Below, one piece after another: positions 38,207 to 49,852 of a DNA stretch of 64,000 nucleotides. Position numbers and translations under genes: made by a program. The stretch comes from Callaeas wilsoni (lineage: Eukaryota; Chordata; Aves; Passeriformes; Callaeidae). The notes below the pieces were generated by a model. That model made no database searches, was not told where the DNA came from, and saw only the letters and a program-made list of their open reading frames with translations. Within the stretch, counting starts at the first letter, position 1, and each line of letters opens with the position of its first letter. The stretch is from the NCBI GenBank assembly GCA_013398955.1, contig VWPU01017667.1, positions 1-64,000 of the forward strand, written 5' to 3'.

Positions 38207-41200
38207 CAAAGCTGAATAAATACTGGGTTTAAATTGAGAAATCCCCAAAAGAGGATTCTGGTTGGGAATCCTCTCCTGGCGTAGCCTGGCCAGCTTGACT
38301 GCAGCCTGTGTAAGCCAGCATTCAGGAAGTCCGTCTGAGAAGTCACACAGTGCTGAGAGCAAGTGTTAGGATTATCTGTGTAGATGTGTGGTAAAGATGG
38401 TGGCTATGCAGTCCAGCAGAAGGAGTTCAAGAGGATGACAGCAAAAAAGTTTTTCCTGTCATCTTACCGTCTTTGAGTCCTTCAAGACCTTTCTAAACTG
38501 GGAAATTATTCCTTTTTCTCCTTGTTTTAGTCTTGTTGATTTCTCTTGCAGCCTTTCATTTTTGTTCTTTTTGTCTGGAGTTGTTAATATTTATAGGGCT
38601 GAGAGAGGGTTAGCCACATTGTATTACTTTGTCATTTTCTGTTCATGTAAAATCATCACATATATTTACCTCACTTTCTTTTTGCCGAACTTCAGCATTT
38701 CCTAGCACAGTTTATAAAACGTGGCTTCCTATCTCAAAGTGTAAGCAGAAGAGAATATGCTGAGGTTACAAGTTCTGTTTTACTTAATTGCAGTATTTGG
38801 CTGGACTTTTCACCTAGTGAATCCAGAAATTTTTTAAAAAAAACCTACAGTTTGATAATACTTCTTTAATTTTGAGGGAACAAAATATCTGTTAAGCCAG
38901 GTAGTTTTGCCTTTCTTGCTTAAATCTTGTTGGTGTAGAAGGCAAAATTAATTCCTTTAGTTCTGTGAAGGGCTCCAGGAGGAAACATTTCCTTTCATTT
39001 TTTGGCACAAACTTCTCTTATAATGCAATTTCTCCCTAGAATATGAAAAATCCAGAGTATTAGCTTTTAAAATACAGTATTTCAGTCGAGGAAAGACTAG
39101 TTTTTGGAGAGCATTAGGAATGTGCATGGACGTTTGACAGAGGGATGGCAAAGTGGGAGAAAATGTTTTTCTGCCATACTAACTGAAGTGCGTGTGATGA
39201 AGGACTTAATCATTGTGCCCTAGTAAAATAGAGGGAGAAAACATTTTATGGTTTTCCATTCATAGCATTGTGTTAGGAAAAAAATAAAGATAATTTCCAT
39301 TTGTCATATGAGTTTGACCATATTTTTCATGGTCATAGATTTAGATGGGCCAGAAGGTTGAACTAAAATAACAGGATGCTTAAATCTTAATGTAAAATGC
39401 TGAAAAAGATGTTTACGCTTGCATGTCTTTCCTTTGCAGGAAATACAGTCCTTGCTAGTGGTAGAGGTGATATAATGAATTCCAGCAAATCATTCACTTC
39501 CAAGCCATAGTTCATACCATACATATCAAATGTATAAAGTTGGATATCCCAAGCCAGACATATGAAAGCAGAACATCTTTTATGTGGAAGTCTGGGAGCA
39601 CAATGATAATGGGTTGGCATTTATAATTCTTTAATGTAAACCAGCAAACTGGTAATGTACTTCTGACTATTTTTTGCTTCAGTTTATCAATATATAATCA
39701 TACTTTACTTGAGCAATGTTTTGTTGTAAATGGTGAAAAAAATATTATTAGAGAAACTAGTGGAATATGAAAGGATTCTGGCCCTTATGTGTGCCGTTCC
39801 TGTCACAATACACTCTGCTTCCTTACAAGAACTCTAGAAACAGTAAAGAGAGAGCATATCTTGAAGGCAACAGCTTGTTAGCTTTTTAGAAACACATTTA
39901 CAAGGGACTCGGGTTTGGGTGGGGGCTTTTTTGAGAGAAAAGACTGACTCTAGGACAGTCTTCCTGAATTGAGAATACATTTAAATTCTGTGTAGTACGC
40001 CTGTTGAATTCACGTTGATGTGCTATCATAATTCATTTTCCGTAGAGGAATTTGGTCATTGCTTATGAATATGCAAGGAGAAAAAACTTTTGAATTAACT
40101 GATTGCAGAAGGTCAGTTAGAAATGGTAATTCTGTCTAATAATGCAGTTTTGTATTTGATTTAACTCTGGACTATGAATTCTGTTATAATTTATAATTGC
40201 ACTTTTCTCCAATGAAATAGTTTAAATTTGGTACCCTGAAGGTTCTTTCCTTCAGAAGATATTGTTGGGGCAAAAAATAAATGTCTTTGCACTCAGGGTG
40301 ATTTTCAAAAGATCTAATAATTTCCTCAAATGGAGGAGGGCTGAAGATATATTTTCTTTCCTTTTTACTGGTCGAAGTTTCAGCCTATATTTGTTTCAAA
40401 ACCTCTCTTTGTTTTACTCATTCTTTACATTGTTTTACGTCTGTGTTTCCTTGCTATCTTCTATTTCAGTTCCTCAGGCATATCTGCTCTTTTTTAGAGA
40501 TAACTACAGAAATATAATTCCAATTTAGTCAGCATCTGGAGTCTTTTGTTTGCAGTATAAGTGTTTGTACAGTTTTACATGAACTCTGCTGTATACCAAT
40601 CTTCCCAGAGATGCAGCTTTTACTTTTATAAAGGAACCAAACGAGCATTCTCATGCTGGTTTTTTGAGAAGAGATAACTAATTTGCAGTAATTTTTCTGA
40701 TATGGTAGAGAAATAATTTTGATTTCCAATATCTTATGATTTACACAGTGGTATTTTGTGTTTTCTTTAGGAACTGTGTTTTCAAGGTCTTATAAACTCT
40801 CTTGTAATACAGATGTGAAAATAAAAATGGCAATACCGCTCTCACGACAGTGAGATCCACTGTGTTATACACTGATTTTAATTTGTGGGATTTTGGAAGG
40901 GGAAAAATGGTTAGAAGAAAACAGTTCTGCATGTGCCACCTAACGATAAATGCTCAAGGGATGTTAGTGGATGCTGTCCAAAACATTAGCTGTGAAGGTT
41001 CTGCCTTTTTGCTGTAGCTAAAATTACTTGTGTTGACAGGAAAGGAAAAACCACAAGAGCTGATAAGAGTGAAAGACTTGCTATTTGAAAAGGATTCTTG
41101 AGGTAAAGCATTAACAGTGGTCTGTTCTCTGGTCCACTGAGTGTCTGAGCAGTTGAGGCCTGTTCGCACTGCCATCAAGGCATGGTAAGTGAGTCTTTAG

Positions 41201-42559
41201 GTAAAAGATGCATGTGCTTATGTCTTGTGGGGGAATTTTTCTTGTCTTCATGCTTTGTTCCTTTTACTTGCCATGTTTAGTTAAATATGTACACCTCTGG
41301 TAGCCAACTCCCAGGGGAAAAAAGTACAGTGTACTCGCTAACCCAGAATTTAATACGTGCTGAGGGAATTAAGAAATTCCCTCTTGGATCAGGTAAAGGT
41401 ATCATCTGCTTTCTGAGAGAGGTTTGCTGAGAGGTCTGGAAAGAAACAAAACTTGCTCTAATCCCTTAGCAAAGTAGGACTAGAAACGCTTATGTGTGCC
41501 AAGTCTTTAGGAGATTAATTAGATAGTAGGCAGTTGTAGCTTTTAAGGGTCTGATTATCTTCTAAGAGAGCTCTGTGGGAGAAACAGGCAGACACTTTCA
41601 GGAAGAGTGCACAACATAAAAATGTTCTTCTGGGCTCAGCTTCACAGATTCTGGATTTCCTGAGCACCCTAAACTTACCAAGATCAGCTGTCTCTTAACT
41701 GCTCCTACAGCAAGAAATGGAAAAAATTGTAGTAACCTTTGGAAGCTGAGTTTACTCCTTTTTTGGGTGGATGGTACATGAGGGGCAGTTTTGCATTTAT
41801 TCTAGGTGAATGCAGAAGAGTGTTCTCCATGTGTCAGGTTTGCTGGGATCTGTTACAGAGTTGCTTTGGGTATTGGATCATTTATCAAGAATCACACTGT
41901 GTAGCCAGTGGAAGAAAAAAGTGAAAATAATTTCATGGATGATATAAGATGCTTTTCTGAAAGCAGAATGAATTTCTTACTGTGTTGTTTTCCTGCTCTG
42001 TATTTTCTTGCTAACTCAAGGCCTTCAGGTGTTTGGAATTTTGACTAAGTGTTTATAAGCTATTCTAATTTCTGTATCCAGTTTTCACAGCCTCTTGCCA
42101 AAAATAAAAATTAAAATAAATACTGACAATCCCAAACTTTGCTTTGTGCAAACGTTTTTATCTGGTATTCACAGTAGTAGAGCACACAAGGTCTGTAAAT
42201 TCTTTGGTTGTATTTGCAATGACAGAAGTGCTCCAGAGTTGAACTGTTTTTATGAAATGTTAAGTTTTGATGTTCACTTGGGCCCAAAAATGATCATTTC
42301 AAGAAGATCACTCCAGAAAGTTGTTCCAGTGGTGCTTTGGGGGAGAGCGATATGAAGAACCTGTGAAAACAAGATGACAAGTAGATGGCATGTAGGTTTA
42401 CAGTGATTGATTTGAAGCTGCAGCCTGTAGGATGTTTAAGTGCTGGCTGCTAAGAAACTGAAGCCTTTGAAGTTGTTATAACACTCCAGCCCTGCAAATA
42501 CTGTGAAAAATGTCTGTTGATAGAAAGATGTGAGCATATGGTAGATAATTATCCTGTGC

Positions 42560-42680
42560 CTTTTTCTGTGAGCAATTTCCCTGTGGTGGCCTGTGAAGAG
42601 TAGAGCAAAGTGGGGACTGAAACCAGATATGCCAGTTTCTAGGCTAATGCTGTAACCACTGGACCAGAGTCTCGTCTGTA
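42560..42680 (-). mobile_element. tRNA-derived SINE remnant (MIR/CORE-SINE-like), minus strand
   Basis: On the minus strand an A-box-like TGGTCCAGTGG (42666-42656) and a B-box-like GGTTTCAGTCC (42624-42614) lie 42 bases apart, the spacing of a pol III tRNA-type promoter. The words around them ('gtggttacagcattagcct', 'ccactttgctcta') follow the MIR-type consensus. The element is diverged, and its core and 3' part are hard to trace left of 42590. A true tRNA gene is unlikely: the acceptor stem and T arm do not pair well. Confidence 0.65.
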
Positions 42681-45600
42681 TTTATGTGGAGGATAAGTGC
42701 TATTATCACACTGTGATCTTTCTCATATCAGGTAAAAACTTATATTGGTACTGATTTTAAGCCACTGTAGGATGCAAGTTGTGTGCATGTGGTGTACAGA
42801 GATATAAACAAAATGCAAATCTGTACTTAACATTATTCTTTATGATAATTCTGGATGAAAGATGCTATAGAAATGCATTACCACTGTTACGGGCTTGGGA
42901 GGTTTTGTTTACTGACATTTTCTCATGAAAGTTAATTTCTTGCTTAGAAATATAAAAGTACACTAACTTAAAATAAGATCTTGCTGTTATTTCCTGTAGT
43001 ATAGCCAGGAAAAACAGTTACAATCTGTCTTCTTTAAAATCACATTCCTGGAAGATATTCTGGCAACCTGGGTATTTAAACACATTTCAAAGAAAAACAA
43101 CTTCAAATCAATTAGAAATTGTTACCGTATTTCATTTCTGATAGTGTGGAATTATAGTTTGCTGCAGACATTGCCTGGAGTTATGAAATAAGCAGTAACC
43201 TGTGAAGGAGTCTATGAATTAGCAGCTTTATGGAACATGAGGCCCATTGTATTGTGAAAAAAAATGGGGAATAGGTAATCATGGACACTGAGCAGTTTGC
43301 ATAAGTTCTTGATTAGCTGTTTTGGAAGGATAAAGTAAAGAATACAAAGCACAAAATGTTCCAGAACAAAATTTAAATGTGGTTTCTTTGGCAGAAGTTG
43401 AATAGTATGGCAACTTTGGAAAGCTAAACTCTGCATGTCTTTGCTAATAGGGCTGAGAAGTTACTTTGTTGGGGGTTTTTCACTTGCCTCACCTGTAAGA
43501 TCTCACTAGAACTGATACTGTCAGGCTGCAAATTTTCCTTGTCTCTTTTGGATATCCAGTTGGTGTCATTGCTACTCATTTAAATGAGTTACTGTTGAAA
43601 TGCCTTAAATTGCACTCTGTGGGTGGCCTTATAACAGCTCTACTCTGCCTTTTATATCGACTTCAAGTGAATTAATTTTCTCAACTCTGGTCACGTCTGA
43701 ATGTCGGAAAACCTTTCCGTATCAAACTGTTCACTTACTATGCAGCCAGCTTCTGTCAGCAGACAGCATCAGGAGCCAGAGAATTCACAAATTGAATTTG
43801 CAGCCCAACAAAATCTCTGGGGTTATACTTCTTAGTGAAAATCAATACTCCTTGGTGAGATTGTTTAACTTAATATCTGGCAGATCATCAGAACAGATCT
43901 CCTGAATCACTTGGGTTTCTCCAATATAGACATAATTTGATGGATGCCTGTGGTCTATTAATCTCTGTATAATAATTGAATACTGTTTTTCTATTCTTAT
44001 TGCCACACAACATGAGCTAGAGGGCAAACTTAGTGAATGTACGTGCTATTGGTTAATCACTTTAAGGTCTAGATAACTCTTTTCTTAAAGACCTTGTTCT
44101 GAAACTCTGTCCTATAATGAAAAAGTCAGCCAGGAAAACTTCTGCCATGAAGGAGCATTTAACTTCCTTTGTCCTGAATTGATTACTTATGGATAGGTAA
44201 ATAGTTACTGGCCATCTTCTGTATGACAGTAGCTGCAACTGTGTGGGCAGTGATGCTTTTGGAGTCTGGTCTCTATGATACGTAAGTTCTCATTCCATTA
44301 CTTTTTCTGCAGGCCGTTTTGAATTTATTCCTATGGATCATTTTTCATTCATTCCCTAACTGAAAAAATGGGGATTACCCAGTCATCACAGATGACATTA
44401 CCAGACTTTTGTGTCCATGAGAATGTACAGTCATCTTTGGATGCTACTAAACCTGCTACTAAAGCTTCTGTACTTTTTAAGATGAGGCAACAATTGATCT
44501 TTTTAGAAAATGAAAGTTACACAAGTTGCAGTATGGCAAAGCCAGAAAAAAATGCTGAAATTAAAAACTAATAGTTTGAAATTAAGATCTGATGCATGAA
44601 GTTGCTCCTAGTGTTAGTGGAGATCATGAAGAGACATGCAAGCAGTGTCTGTCTAGACAGAAGAGAATTTTTTAATTGAGCCTCCGTGTGCTCAGAAATG
44701 ACAGGTAAGTTCTTCAATGATATGCTGAAAAAATGATAACATTAATGATGGTCCTAACCAATCTGAGTTGTGCATGTAGACCATCATGTGAGATCAGCAT
44801 GAATGCAGAACTAGTTGCAGATGCAGTTTGGGTTGATTCATACTGGTGTATTGTTGTACAGTGAGCCACTTTCAGTCCAACTGGCTAACTATTGAGTAAC
44901 TTAGAGAGTTTGCACTGCAGAGTTCATTTAAAGATATCTATTGGCAAACGAGGCAAGGGATTGTATCCAAGTCTGGATTTCTCTATTTTAAATGCATTAA
45001 AGATTGTTCAGTTAAATTTTATTAACTCTCTGGAAAGTCTGCAGAAATCTCATTTCAAATTGGACAGGATTTATTGAGTGAAATATGTAACTTAGTCTGT
45101 CAGTATCCCAGTCACTATGATCATTTTTTTCTCTATAAAATTCATTTTATTCACAATTTTATAGCAAATTCAGAAAAAAATCCTCTCTTTTTCAGCATGC
45201 ATGCAATTTTGGTAAAATGATAATGTACAGATTTGTGAGCAAGGCAGAAGAAGATTTTGATATAAGCCACAGAAAGCAACAAGTCTATTTCTATATGGAT
45301 AATTGCTTGTTATTTCTGTATTTGGGTTTTTCATACCTTCTTGGCTTCAGTGATCTGTCTATGTTCTTATTTCCAGGATTTTTTAAAAGTTGTAACAACT
45401 AAACCTCATAATCTTGAAGTTGCATCAGATCTTCATACTTATACAAGATCTGTGTTTTGTAGCAGAACTTGAAGCCATGAAACACAAACACCAGAAGCTC
45501 AGTGTGTTCTTCTAATGTTTTAAATCTGCTTGAATACAATCTCTTAAAAAGCTGGATTGGCTAGAGCTGGAATGCAGCCTTCAGGCAAACAATCAGAAAA

Positions 45601-46599
45601 TGAAGCATACAGGTTACCACTCTTTCTGCTCCAAGTTTAAGATTTTGCTGATTTCCAAAGTCTAATAGTGAATACAATACTGCGTTGCTAAGTAAAATCT
45701 TATTTAGAAGGTCCTTTACCTCTAAAGAAGAAGGTCAGCTTACTCTTGCAGGGACACTACTCTCATCAACTGAACTGACAAACTGTGTGTCCTCAGAATA
45801 ATCTCTGTGATGCTGAAATTGTAGCAATGTAGATACTCTAAAAGGGTTAAACTTGCCAAATCAAATTCTGCCTTAGATTTCAACAATGTATTTTACAGGT
45901 AGTTGCTTACTTTATCTTTGATTTCAAAAACAGAAGGAAGTTTAAAGAAGGTGCTGTTTGAAACTGAAAACAATATAGCACCTATTTTGGCATCCTGTTG
46001 AAATTGGATCACAGTAAAGTTGTTTAAAAGTATTTTCAGGTGAATGAACCTAGTGCTTAGGGGAAATAAGTTACACTGAGATACGTAAAAAGAAACTTCA
46101 TACATAAACATGGCATTGTAGTCAGTAGTGTTTGTGTTAAAATTTATGAGTTTAGATCTTGTGAAAAGTACAGCCCTTTCGCAAAGTTGACAAAATGGAT
46201 GGAACTGTAGTGGCCAAATGCCAAATAACATGCACTACAATAATATAATTCTAAAGCTAAAAATGTTTTATATAAATCAGAACTTGTGTTTCAGAAAATT
46301 TGTGTAGCTCTTGTATGTTTCTTCTTTCGTCAGTGAGAATCCATTATAATTGATGTATGTCCTGGATGAGTAGTTGAATTGTTCTTCAGGTGGTTTGTTT
46401 TTATAACCAGTTTGTAGTTTGAAACTTGAGTTGCTGAATGAAATGTGTTTAGTAAGGATCCTACAGTCAAATCATTCATTTTCATTCCTGTAGCTTTAAG
46501 GCAATACAGAATAAGCACTGTTTTGATGCAGTGTTCTTGAATTCTTTGAAAAGTGCACTCCTTTAGCTCTGTGCTGCCCAAATGACAATGGATTTCCTC

Positions 46600-46619
46600 T
46601 TTTTTTTTTTTTTTTTTTT
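46600..46619 (+). repeat. poly-T tract (20)
   Basis: Twenty consecutive T on the sense strand in intron 4. No processed-gene or SINE body was recognised next to it. Confidence 0.9.
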
Positions 46620-47124
46620 GTTCTGTAGTGTAACATTATTTCAAAAACAAAAGGTTCAGTTGCATTTAGGTCAGTTATTAAAATACTGTTGGTCATTTCC
46701 TTTGACAGAACATTTCTATTGTGTTATACCAATGTCATTAGGAGGAAAGGTTATTCCCACTTGTCTGGCTGATATCAATACATACTGGCATATTACATCC
46801 TCTGGCTTTCTGGAAATGTTTTATTTGAGCAGCAGCTTGGGAACAGGAAATTTAAGGTTATATGCAGTCTGGTTTCAGACTGCATGATAGAAAATGTGTT
46901 TCCTAGAAGATGCTGTCTACCTGACAGATTTTTTTCTAGTATTTTGTAGAATTGGATAAGCTTAAATGGGTTGAAGTTGCAAACAAATTTTTACCAGCTG
47001 TAGGTGACAGACAAGGTAGAACAAGGCTTTCAGTCACTCTGTAGTACTTGAGGAACTTGTATGAATTGCATTAGTATGTCACCAATGCACCAATTCCTCT
47101 GGAATGTTGTTTACCTTTCAAGAT

Positions 47125-47295
47125 ACAGCAATGATAATATTCCCATTTTGTAAGTGTTCCTACTGTATAGAAGGGGAAGAAAACAAGAGTACTTTTATGT
47201 CAAGCCGTGGTCAAATGTGAAGTCTCTGATGCTGGGGTAACTTCTAAAGGCAGAGGTTCAAGGATAGCGTTTTAGCCATGCTGAGCAGCCCTTTC
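47125..47295 (-). mobile_element. possible second MIR-like SINE remnant, minus strand
   Basis: The plus strand has 'attcccattttgtaagtg' near 47137, 'gaaggggaagaaaac' and, about 100 bases later, 'ggcagaggttcaaggatag' and 'gttttagccatgctgagcag'. This order resembles the reverse complement of a MIR-type SINE from its 3' part to its tRNA-like head. The match is weak and gapped. Confidence 0.35.
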
Positions 47296-47857
47296 TACCA
47301 GAATCAGAGCGAGCAGGAAAATAGGAGTACAGCTCAATCCTGTAGCTGTTCATGCATGTAAAACACAGCAATACATACTTCACGTTGCTTTCACTGACAA
47401 ATTAGACTGGTATGTTTTAAGTGATGATGCTGAAAATGAGAAATCCATATTGGTAAGATCTTAATATATATTACTTCAGTGGGAAAAAAAAAGTTGTGGA
47501 AAAAGAAACGCTTGAAATACTAAGCCATCATATACATATACTGAAGTCTGTATAAGACTATTCCATAGAGGCATATCTAAAGTCATCAGAAATAATAAAA
47601 GTTCTAACCCTTTTTAATGGAAATAGCCACCTTAGCTAGAGATCATGCTACAAGTAAATTTCATCATAGAGCTGAAGCATACTGCCTGGTGAGTAACTGA
47701 TTAAGCTTTCTATCTGCCTTTTCAGGGTATCAGAAGATAAAATTTGTACACAAACTCAATTCGTTTATTTTCAGGCCAGAGCAGTGGAGTCTCACCTTGC
47801 TAAGATCCTGTTTCAGTCTGAGCTTTTTGTAAACATCTTCATAAAGCTAAAAATAGC

Positions 47858-48012
47858 TTTGGAAGGTTGGAAGGTGCCTGTAGATAGAGCTCATTAGCCC
47901 AGCTGCCCTGCCTGGGCAGGATCAGATGGATCAGGCTTTCCAGGTCCTTGTCCAGTCAGGCTTTAAGTATCTCTAAAGACAGAGACTCAACAACTTCTCT
48001 GTGCAACCGATT
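47858..48012 (-). mobile_element. CR1 LINE 3' fragment, minus strand
   Basis: The plus strand reads 'ggaaggttggaaggtgcctg', 'ctgccctgcctgggcaggat', 'caggtccttgtccagtcagg', 'ctttaagtatctctaaagac', then 'gactcaacaacttctctgtg'. These are the reverse complements of the CR1 3' UTR and the end of ORF2 in correct order. It lies about 300 bases from a CR1 copy in the opposite orientation. Confidence 0.82.
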
Positions 48013-48305
48013 CACTTGTGTTTATTACTTGTATTTATTACTTTTGGCGTTACACAAAATATGAATTTGTTTATGAAATATCTGCAGCTTACAGGAAGAA
48101 GTAACATGGCATCTAACTACATTGAATACAAATATGGATAAGAAATTTTATGAAGCTATTGTATTATCTCTTCACTTAGTTGTAAAATGCAGACATCTTT
48201 GCTAGTTCTGGGTTTCTTAATGTTAACCATACAATTCATGCAATTTAAAATTCTGTTGCAGCTAGTTTATTGTCAAATGTTTATGTGATATACAGCCTTC
48301 TAGTA

Positions 48306-48618
48306 CCTAAATGGGCCCTCAAGAGAGCTGGAAAGGGAGTTTTTGCAAGAGCATGGAGTGGTGGGAGAAAGGGTAATGGCTTTAAATTGAAATAGGGTAA
48401 ATTAAAATCAGATAAAGGAAGAAATTATTTACTGTGAGGGTGGTGAGGCACTGCAACAGGTTGTACAGAGAAGCTGTGGATACCCCATCCTTGGAAGTGT
48501 CAAAGGCCAGGTTGGAAGGTGCTTTGAGCACCCTGGTGTAGTGGAAGATGTCCCTCCCCTGAACTACATAATTTTTAAGGTTCCTACCAACCCAAACCAT
48601 CCCACGATTCTATGAAAT
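48306..48618 (+). mobile_element. CR1 LINE 3' fragment, plus strand
   Basis: Landmarks in order are 'gagctggaaagggag', 'aatggctttaaattgaaat', 'ttactgtgagggtggtgagg', 'cactgcaacaggttgtacag', 'gaagctgtggataccccatc', 'gtcaaaggccaggttggaag', 'tgtccctcccctgaac' and 'ccaacccaaaccatccc', ending at a CGATTCTATGA tail near 48605-48615. The wording ('gtgagggtggtgaggcac') marks a different CR1 subfamily from the copy at the promoter. Only the 3' end is present. Confidence 0.9.
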
Positions 48619-49657
48619 CCAGATTTATTTTGCTTATACTCAAAGCGCACCAAAAGCCACGACTGTGTTAACATGCTCTGAGGTTGTATCAAGAAAACCT
48701 CTTGAAGACCCAAGTGCAAAGCATATGAGCACCTAAGTACTTTCAGTCAGTGCTGTCTCATGTCCTAACAGCATGGACTACAGAGTGAGTCCTCCTTTAC
48801 TTTTCATATAGGTCCATTTTTGGTCAACTGGATATAAGCATGCAACATTGGTCACATTAGGTATGGTTTGTAACACCAAATACTTCCTGAATAAAACTTC
48901 ATGTGCACAGAGGACTGATCTAAGCCAATTATAGGAGTGGTAACATTGCTACTGTGCTACTGACACACTTATCTTAATTGTATTATCATTTCTATTTCTG
49001 TTGGCTGTATTTCTTGAAATACAGTGAACCTGTAATAAAAATTTCTGCCAGGCATATTAAAGAGACTTCTGTGTACAGATGACATTTGTGTTAAGGGAAT
49101 GAGTCAAGGTGATTCAAGTGAAGAGACAGTTAAGGTGAAATAAATCACAAGGTTGAGGCAAGAGAAGAAAACCCATTTGCTCTACCACTGGGAATATAGC
49201 CACTCTTTGAGATAATGGAGCAGAGCAGTTTCTGTAGTTGCTGTTAATTTGCCATATTCACTTGGTTGACTGCTTTTTGAATCAGTTACTGTGCAAGGTT
49301 GTACTTATCTAATCCTTGTGTGTTACGTATCAGTTTTAATTTAATTCAAACTTGCCCAGTTCTCAGATGCAATAGTATATTTTTAGGAAAGAAAAGAATG
49401 GTAATTTGGACCTGTCTAAGCCCAGTAGTAGCCCTGTTACCAGTTTTATGGTAGGTCTCCTATTTGACATTAAACTTCTGCTGTTTCACCTGGCATTCTT
49501 CCAAAGCATAGTAGAACCTTTCTATTTTAATATTATGGTTTAGCTTTGTCACAAAAGTTCCACATGCATATATGCCTCTGGTATCAGTATGGAAAGGGGA
49601 TTATGTGTCTTTTATTGCTGTAAAAAAATTTGGTCTTTGTTCTTTCTTATTCAACAG

Positions 49658-49852
49658 AATTTGGCTTCCTGGAATCCTTCAAACCCTGAATGCCTCCTGC
49701 TTGTTGTGAAAGAGCTTGTGCAGCAATATCACCAATTTCAGTGCAGCCGATTACGGGAGAGCTCTCGTCTCATGTTTGAGTATCAGACTTTACTTGAAGA
49801 GCCCCAGTATGGAGAAAACATGGAAATCTATGCTGGCAAAAAAAACAACTGG
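49658..49852 (+). CDS. BABAM2: BABAM2 coding exon 5 (residues 101-165)
   Basis: One hundred and ninety-five bases, phase 0 at both ends, 65 codons. It begins [20 protein letters not shown] and ends ...[11 protein letters not shown]. It follows the acceptor CAACAG and ends at TGG|GTAAGC. The Asn-Leu-x-Ser-Trp-Asn-Pro stretch corresponds to the region after the missing catalytic site in UEV folds, followed by the C-terminal helices ([13 protein letters not shown]). No difference from the recalled human sequence is apparent in this exon, so it is extremely conserved. With exon 4 it completes the N-terminal UEV-like domain that contributes to BRCC36-Abraxas assembly. Confidence 0.98.

Larger units (their letters stand above)
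33085..49657 (+). other. BABAM2: BABAM2 intron 4
   Basis: About 16.6 kb, from GTAAGT to an acceptor ATTCAACAG. It holds four recognisable interspersed repeats (CR1 at 38.1, 47.9 and 48.3 kb, and a MIR-like SINE at 42.6 kb), a possible second SINE at 47.1 kb, and a 20-base poly-T at 46.6 kb. The remainder looks unique. No additional exon fitting phase 0 at both ends could be recognised. Confidence 0.9.

Noticed and set aside
42590..42670. Functional tRNA gene on the minus strand
   Set aside because: A-like and B-like boxes are present, but the arms do not pair into a cloverleaf. A SINE relic fits better.
45893..46231. 112-codon minus-strand open frame in intron 4
   Set aside because: No recognised domain and irregular composition. 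A chance frame is the simplest explanation.
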